Shown: positions 8,036-11,951 of the stretch, piece by piece
Position numbering within the stretch: position 1 is the stretch's first letter
Layout of the letters: every line of letters begins with the position of its first letter
Source: an uncultured Pseudomonadota bacterium
Lineage (GTDB): Bacteria; Pseudomonadota; Gammaproteobacteria; Burkholderiales; SG8-39
DNA length: 11,951 nucleotides
NCBI GenBank assembly: GCA_903895005.1
Contig: CAITSH010000278.1
Span: 1 to 11,951, forward strand
Reading direction: 5' to 3'
Program-made: the position numbers and the translations under genes
The notes under the pieces: model-generated
The model's input: the letters and a program-made list of their open reading frames with translations, nothing else
What the model was told of the DNA's origin: nothing
Database searches by the model: none

Positions 8036-8776
8036 ATGAAATCAGTGAAATCCCGGCCGGTGCCGCGTCTGTACCTGGCTCAAGGTCTGCGCCAAGGGGC
8101 GGAAGTTGCGCTTTCCGAAGCCGCGCGCGCCCATTCCGCGGCCCTTCGACTCAAATCGGGCGACCCTGTCCGCCTGTTCGATGGGTCAGGCGGGGAATAC
8201 ACCGCCCTCCTGCTGCAAGCAGGGCGCGAGATGCGCGCCCTCGTCGGAGAGTTTCGCGACTTCGAATGTGAGTCCCCCCTTTCAATTACGCTGGCGCAAT
8301 GCCTGTCCAGTGGCGACCGCATGGACATCACTTTGCAAAAGGCCACGGAGTTGGGGGTCTGCGCTATACAGCCACTGCAAAGCACACGCAGCATCGTCCG
8401 TCTGGACGCCGAGCGCATGGCACGCCGCCAGGTTCACTGGCAAAACGTCGTGCGCTCTGCATGCGAGCAGTGCGGCCGAAATAGCGTGCCCGTCGTCGCG
8501 CCAACGGCGGACATTGAGAACTGGCTTGCGTCAACGCCCAAGGAGGGCGCCCGACTCATGCTTGCCCCCGACGCACATGCCGGCTTGAAACAAATCAATC
8601 CCGACGGCCCCATCACCCTGCTTGTCGGACCGGAAGGCGGACTCTCCCCGGAGGAACAAGCAATGGCACAGGCTGCCGGCTTCACCGGCGTCCGGCTCGG
8701 ACCGCGCGTGTTACGCACCGAAACTGCGCCGCTGGCTGCCTTGGCGGCTTTGCAGGCGATCTGGGGCGACCTCTAA
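8036..8776 (+). CDS. rsmE: 16S rRNA m3U1498 methyltransferase RsmE
   Basis: This 246-residue cytoplasmic SPOUT-class enzyme methylates N3 of U1498 in 16S rRNA of the 30S subunit, using S-adenosylmethionine. The N-terminal PUA-like domain spans about 10-75 (RLYL at the start, [13 protein letters not shown] 45-57). The catalytic domain carries KATELG (102-107), the EQCGR block (144-148), the knot motif [13 protein letters not shown] (195-207), and [16 protein letters not shown] (221-236), which forms the trefoil-knot SAM site. Length agrees with E. coli RsmE (243). The ATG at 8036 is the natural start just before PRLYL. It opens a + strand group with argA 83 bases downstream, although argA seems to have its own promoter. 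It is divergent from typA. Confidence 0.95.
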   Translation: MKSVKSRPVPRLYLAQGLRQGAEVALSEAARAHSAALRLKSGDPVRLFDGSGGEYTALLLQAGREMRALVGEFRDFECESPLSITLAQCLSSGDRMDITLQKATELGVCAIQPLQSTRSIVRLDAERMARRQVHWQNVVRSACEQCGRNSVPVVAPTADIENWLASTPKEGARLMLAPDAHAGLKQINPDGPITLLVGPEGGLSPEEQAMAQAAGFTGVRLGPRVLRTETAPLAALAALQAIWGDL

Positions 8777-8824
8777 GACCTCTCACGCCGGATCGCAGCG
8801 CGCCCGGTCATCGCGCATTGCGTT

Positions 8825-8851
8825 TTGCCACCAGCCCTGTTGCAGTAGAAT
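8825..8851 (+). promoter_or_regulatory. Candidate argA promoter
   Basis: TTGCCA (8825-8830) and TAGAAT (8846-8851) resemble -35 and -10 hexamers with a 15-base spacer, which is shorter than ideal. The box ends eight bases before the argA ATG at 8860, so transcription would start at or within a few bases of the start codon. No Shine-Dalgarno precedes the ATG. No ARG-box operator pair is evident. Confidence 0.4.
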
Positions 8852-8859
8852 CGCTTCCC

Positions 8860-10176
8860 ATGGCTACGTCACCCAACGCACAGTTTGTCGCCTGGTTCCG
8901 CTCGGCGGCACCGTATTTTCATTCGTTTCGGGGCAAAACCCTGGTTATCGCGTTCGGCGGCGAGGTCGTCGAGCAGGGTAAGTTTGCGGTGCTCGCCAAC
9001 GACATCAACCTGTTGTACAGCGCCGGCATCCGCATCGTGCTGGTACACGGTGCGCGTCCGCAAATCGAGGCGCAGTTGCGGCAGCGACGGGCGAGGTCGC
9101 GTTTTGCCAACGGCGTGCGCATCACCGACCCGGCAACGCTTGAGTGCGTAAAGGAAGCGGTGGGCATCCTGCGCATGGATATCGACGCGCTGCTCTCGCA
9201 AGGTCTGCCCAACTCGCCGATGGCCGGTGCGCCGATCAATACCGTCTCGGGAAATTTCATCACCGCCCAGCCGATGGGCGTGGTCGACGGCGTCGACTAC
9301 CAGTACTCCGGAACCGTGCGCAAGGTGGACACCGCGGCGATTGAATCCTGCCTGGAAGGCGGCAACATCGTCATCATTTCCAACGTCGGTTACTCACCGA
9401 CCGGTGAAGTGTTCAACCTGCAGATGGAAGACGTCGCCGTCGTCACGGCGCGTGCCCTGAAGGCGGAGAAGTTGGTGTTTCTTACCGATGCGCCGGTTGA
9501 AGACAACCGCGGACGCCCGATTGTCGCCTTGTCGGGGGACGAGGCCGATAAACTGCTCGAAAAGGGCAAGACCCTGACCGACGATACGCGCCTGTATCTG
9601 GCGCACGCGGTCGAGGCCGTCCGGGGCGGCGTGGCACGCTCACACCTGATATCACACAAGGAGGACGGTGCCCTTTTGATCGAATTGTTCACGCATGCCG
9701 GCTCGGGCTGCATGATCACATCCGACAAGCTCGAGCGCATGCGCCCGGCGAACATCGACGATATCGGCGGCATACTCCAGTTACTCGAACCGCTTGAAGC
9801 GGACGGCACCCTCGTCTATCGCGGGCGTGAGCGCCTTGAACGCGAGATCCAGCGTTTTTTCGTGCTCGAGTACGACAAGCTGATTGTCGGTTGCGCCGCG
9901 CTGTACCCATTCCCGGCGGGCAAATCAGCGGAGCTGGCTGCGGTCGCCGTACGCCCCGAGTTCCGCCGGCTCGGGCACGGCGACAAACTGCTTGAACACG
10001 GTTTGACGGTCGCGAAAAAACTTGGTTACCGCAAAATATTCGTCCTCACCACCCGCACCACACACTGGTTTATCGAACGCGGCTTTTCCGAGGCCGGCAT
10101 CGAACAGCTGCCCGAACCAAAACGATCGCTCTACAACTGGCAGCGCCGCTCCAAAGTACTCGTCAAACCGATCTAG
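8860..10176 (+). CDS. argA: N-acetylglutamate synthase (amino-acid N-acetyltransferase) ArgA
   Basis: This 438-residue cytoplasmic enzyme makes N-acetyl-L-glutamate from glutamate and acetyl-CoA, the first step of arginine biosynthesis. It is a fusion of an amino-acid-kinase fold (about 25-275), which binds the arginine feedback inhibitor but is not a kinase here, and a C-terminal GNAT domain (about 295-435). Recognisable blocks are [13 protein letters not shown] (25-37), HGARPQI (63-69), [18 protein letters not shown] (130-147), [10 protein letters not shown] (201-210), [17 protein letters not shown] (261-277), NIDDIGGI (298-305), GCAALYPFP (344-352), the acetyl-CoA loop [10 protein letters not shown] (369-378), [18 protein letters not shown] (392-409) and [11 protein letters not shown] (424-434). 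E. coli ArgA is 443 residues and aligns throughout. The ATG at 8860 is preferred to an upstream TTG at 8818, because the extra 14 residues have no family counterpart and cover the candidate promoter. Confidence 0.97.
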   Translation: MATSPNAQFVAWFRSAAPYFHSFRGKTLVIAFGGEVVEQGKFAVLANDINLLYSAGIRIVLVHGARPQIEAQLRQRRARSRFANGVRITDPATLECVKEAVGILRMDIDALLSQGLPNSPMAGAPINTVSGNFITAQPMGVVDGVDYQYSGTVRKVDTAAIESCLEGGNIVIISNVGYSPTGEVFNLQMEDVAVVTARALKAEKLVFLTDAPVEDNRGRPIVALSGDEADKLLEKGKTLTDDTRLYLAHAVEAVRGGVARSHLISHKEDGALLIELFTHAGSGCMITSDKLERMRPANIDDIGGILQLLEPLEADGTLVYRGRERLEREIQRFFVLEYDKLIVGCAALYPFPAGKSAELAAVAVRPEFRRLGHGDKLLEHGLTVAKKLGYRKIFVLTTRTTHWFIERGFSEAGIEQLPEPKRSLYNWQRRSKVLVKPI

Positions 10177-10203
10177 TAGACGGCGGCTCCGCACCACTCT
10201 TTC

Positions 10204-10209
10204 AGGAGA
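10204..10209 (+). promoter_or_regulatory. Ribosome binding site of yggX
   Basis: AGGAGA lies five bases before the ATG at 10215. It is one of the few strong sites outside the TRAP genes. With the 38-base gap after argA and no promoter-like box, it points to translation from a shared argA-yggX message. Confidence 0.7.
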
Positions 10210-10214
10210 ATCAC

Positions 10215-10487
10215 ATGACACGCATGGTCAATTGCATCAAACTGGGCCGGGAAGCCGAGGGACTGGACTTCCCGCCATACCCCGGCGAACTGGGCAAGAA
10301 GATTTTTGAGAGCGTCTCCAAGGAGGCCTGGCAGGGCTGGATCAAGCACCAGACCATGCTGATCAACGAAAACCGGCTGAGCCTTGCCGACGCACGTGCC
10401 CGTAAATATCTCGCGGAACAGTTGGACAAGCACTTTTTCGGCGACGGCGCCGACGCGGCTCAGGGTTACGTCCCGCCCACCAAGTAA
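10215..10487 (+). CDS. yggX: YggX-family Fe(2+)-trafficking / oxidative damage protection protein
   Basis: This 90-residue cytoplasmic protein of the YggX family protects Fe-S enzymes and DNA from oxidative damage and is thought to take part in iron handling. The sequence follows E. coli YggX nearly block for block: [16 protein letters not shown] with the conserved Cys at position 7, then [30 protein letters not shown], and a tail with EGY-like QGYVPP. Length equals the family norm (about 90). It follows argA by 38 bases with a good ribosome-binding site and ends just before a strong terminator, so it is the last gene of this transcript. A link to the [2Fe-2S] dehydratase elsewhere in the window is possible in principle but nothing here shows it. 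Confidence 0.96.
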   Translation: MTRMVNCIKLGREAEGLDFPPYPGELGKKIFESVSKEAWQGWIKHQTMLINENRLSLADARARKYLAEQLDKHFFGDGADAAQGYVPPTK

Positions 10488-10503
10488 GCTCTGCAACCGG
10501 CGT

Positions 10504-10540
10504 CAACAAAAAGGGCCGCGAGTCGCGGCCCTTTTTGTTG
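10504..10540. terminator. Bidirectional intrinsic terminator between yggX and phoU
   Basis: A perfect 17-base inverted repeat: CAACAAAAAGGGCCGCG (10504-10520) against CGCGGCCCTTTTTGTTG (10524-10540), with a three-base AGT centre. The GC core is flanked on one side by five A and on the other by five T. Transcripts from either strand therefore end in a GC hairpin followed by a U-run. It lies 17 bases after the yggX stop and 16 bases after the phoU stop on the opposite strand. Confidence 0.93.
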
Positions 10541-10555
10541 TTCGACCCACCCGCA

Positions 10556-11257
10556 CTAACCGGATTTTTTCGCGAATTCGTCCGATGCAAGATGGCGGAC
10601 ATCGCGTCCTTCGACCATGTAGATGACGTATTCGGCCATGTTCTTGGAGTGATCCCCGATACGCTCAAGGGCCTTGGCGATAAACAATACTTCAAGGCAG
10701 CGCGAGATGGTCCGCGGGTCTTCCATCATGAATGTGATGAGCTGGCGCAGCACAGATCGAAACTCGTCATCGACCAGCTCGTCGGCAACGACCACCTGCC
10801 CCGCGGACGTGGCATCGAGTCGCGCAAACGAGTCCAGCGCCTTTCTCAGCATCGACACAGCGTGCCCCGCCATGTGTTTCAGTTCCAGCCGGGGCATATG
10901 CATTTTCTCGGCTGAATGAATCAGCTTGGCCATGCGCGCGATTTTCGCGGCCTCATCGCCGATGCGCTCAAGGTCGGTGATGGTTTTGATTACCGCAATG
11001 ATCAGTCGCAGGTCGCTTGCGGCAGGTTGGCGTCGGGCGATGATATGACTGCAAGCCTCATCCAGCTCGACCTCAAGGGAGTTGACCCTGTGGTCGTCCT
11101 CGATCACGCGATCTATCGCGACCATGTCACCCGCGCCAAGCGCGTCGATCGCCTTGACGATCTGCTCTTCGACGAGCCCCCCCATCTGCAGGACGCGCGT
11201 TCGCACCGCCTCGAGTTCGGCGTCAAACTGCTTGGAAATATGCTCTGAAAGATTCAC
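10556..11257 (-). CDS. phoU: Phosphate signalling/transport regulator PhoU
   Basis: This 233-residue cytoplasmic, all-helical protein mediates between the Pst phosphate transporter and the PhoR-PhoB two-component system. It damps the phosphate-starvation response when phosphate is plentiful. Two PhoU repeats are visible, each with the metal-binding E/D-x-x-x-D type motif: DLERIGDEAAKIA (95-107) and ALERIGDHSKNMAEY (196-210). The N-terminus HISKQFDAELEAVRTRVLQMGG (partly 6-27) is typical. Length is normal (E. coli 241). The start is a GTG at 11257, which gives the family N-terminus; there is no good ribosome-binding site. No pst or phoBR gene is near. rpiA lies 40 bases upstream on the same strand. 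It shares the bidirectional terminator with yggX. Confidence 0.95.
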   Translation of the reverse strand: MNLSEHISKQFDAELEAVRTRVLQMGGLVEEQIVKAIDALGAGDMVAIDRVIEDDHRVNSLEVELDEACSHIIARRQPAASDLRLIIAVIKTITDLERIGDEAAKIARMAKLIHSAEKMHMPRLELKHMAGHAVSMLRKALDSFARLDATSAGQVVVADELVDDEFRSVLRQLITFMMEDPRTISRCLEVLFIAKALERIGDHSKNMAEYVIYMVEGRDVRHLASDEFAKKSG

Positions 11258-11280
11258 AACGATAGGTTAACACGGCTTTG

Positions 11281-11325
11281 TGACAAAAACATTTCAGTCA
11301 ACCCTTGCGCTTGAGGGTTTTGACG
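11281..11325 (-). terminator. Weak stem-loop at the rpiA stop codon
   Basis: On the - strand GTCAAAACCCT (from 11323) can pair with AGGGTTGAC (to 11297), leaving two bulged bases; the stem overlaps the end of rpiA. A five-T run follows only about nine bases after the stem. It may be a leaky terminator or attenuator between rpiA and phoU, which are only 40 bases apart. Confidence 0.25.
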
Positions 11326-11951
11326 CCTTGCGCCGTACCCAGCAGTGCAACGTCGGCGCCCCGACGGGCGAAAAGACCGCAGGTCACCACCCCGGCGATC
11401 TGGTTGATCTCCGCCTCCATTTCCATTGGCTTCATGATGGTCAGACCATAGACGTCAATAATGATATTTCCGTTGTCCGTGGTGAAGCCTTGGCGCAGTT
11501 CCGGACGACCACCCAGCTTGACCATCTCCCGACCCACATGGGAGCGGGCCATGGGCAACACTTCGATGGGGAGCGGGAACTTGCCCAGAACACCGACAAG
11601 TTTGGACTCGTCTGCAATACAAATAAATTTTCGCGCGACCGCCGCGACGATTTTCTCCCGCGTCAAGGCCCCGCCGCCACCCTTGATCATCGACATGTGC
11701 TCCGTGATCTCGTCGGCGCCATCCACATAGACCGGAATCTCGCTGACGCTGTTCAAGTCAATGACATGAATACCGTTCGCCCTGAGGCGCTCAGCCGTTT
11801 TTTCCGAACTCGCCACCGCCCCTTCGATGCGGCCCTTGATCTTGGCAAGCTCATCGATGAAAAAATTCGCGGTGGATCCGGTGCCCACACCAACGATTGA
11901 CTCTTCGACGTACTTTAACGCCTCGCGTGCGACAGCCTGCTTTAATTCGTC
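11298..11951 (-). CDS. rpiA: Ribose-5-phosphate isomerase A (5'-partial at window edge)
   Basis: This cytoplasmic enzyme of the non-oxidative pentose phosphate pathway interconverts ribose 5-phosphate and ribulose 5-phosphate. The frame stays open to the window end, showing 217 residues from [17 protein letters not shown] onward. E. coli RpiA starts MTQDELK, so only about three residues are missing. Family motifs are [12 protein letters not shown] (phosphate loop), [67 protein letters not shown] and [19 protein letters not shown]. Catalytic residues equivalent to E. coli D81, D84, K94 and E103 fall at visible positions 77, 80, 90 and 99, all present with a constant offset of four. An internal GTG at 11888 is not the real start. 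It precedes phoU by 40 bases on the same strand. Confidence 0.97.
   Translation of the reverse strand, partial: DELKQAVAREALKYVEESIVGVGTGSTANFFIDELAKIKGRIEGAVASSEKTAERLRANGIHVIDLNSVSEIPVYVDGADEITEHMSMIKGGGGALTREKIVAAVARKFICIADESKLVGVLGKFPLPIEVLPMARSHVGREMVKLGGRPELRQGFTTDNGNIIIDVYGLTIMKPMEMEAEINQIAGVVTCGLFARRGADVALLGTAQGVKTLKRKG

Noticed and set aside
8818..8859. Alternative TTG start for argA, 14 codons upstream
   Set aside because: The extra residues have no counterpart in ArgA proteins and overlap the candidate promoter; the ATG at 8860 gives the expected length.
11259..11286. TTGTCA and TATCGT with a 16-base spacer on the - strand as a phoU promoter, with a half Pho-box
   Set aside because: Transcription would begin inside phoU, past its GTG start, and only one CTGTCA-like half-site is present, so neither a promoter nor a Pho box is supported.
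11886..11888. GTG at 11888 as the rpiA start
   Set aside because: The frame continues without a stop to the window end, and the 21 upstream codons match the RpiA N-terminus (DELKQAV...).

Overview
The window reads as ordinary chromosome of a GC-rich proteobacterium, most likely a gammaproteobacterium. The bifunctional kinase-fold/GNAT ArgA, YggX, RsmE, BipA/TypA and RpiA are all close in motif order and length to the Enterobacteria/Pseudomonas-type proteins. This placement is inference from recalled family sequences, not a search. I see no tRNA, rRNA, CRISPR array, insertion sequence, integrase or phage gene.

Layout. (1) Positions 1-5934, + strand: a sugar-acid uptake and catabolism operon. 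It starts with the last residues of a probable short-chain dehydrogenase (1-52). Then come an IlvD/Edd-family sugar-acid dehydratase (150-1883), the two membrane subunits of a TRAP transporter (dctQ-like 1988-2572 and dctM-like 2569-3972, overlapping by ATGA), a UxaA/GarD-family dehydratase (4033-5556) and a small secreted DUF4189-like protein (5566-5934). (2) Positions 6051-7910, - strand: typA/bipA, with its own intrinsic terminator at 5948-5983. (3) Positions 8036-10487, + strand: rsmE, argA and yggX, closed by a long perfect-palindrome terminator (10504-10540) that can serve both strands. (4) Positions 10556-11951, - strand: phoU preceded by rpiA; rpiA runs off the right edge and lacks only about three codons.

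How the genes fit together. In region 1 the TRAP permease would bring in a carboxylated sugar. The SDR would oxidise a sugar or sugar acid, and the two unrelated dehydratases would turn sugar acids into 2-keto-3-deoxy acids. The TRAP solute-binding protein (DctP), the later pathway enzymes and a regulator are not in the window and may lie upstream of position 1. The remaining genes are housekeeping: translation stress GTPase, 16S rRNA methylation, arginine biosynthesis, iron/oxidative-stress protection, phosphate signalling and the pentose phosphate pathway.

I did not find a clearly new biological system. The points most worth checking are the 40-odd residue insertion in the TRAP large subunit, the secreted Cys-rich DUF4189-like protein attached to the sugar-acid operon, TAGAAT -10-like boxes so close to the rsmE and argA start codons that leaderless transcripts are plausible, and the one-sided terminator between the converging operon and typA.
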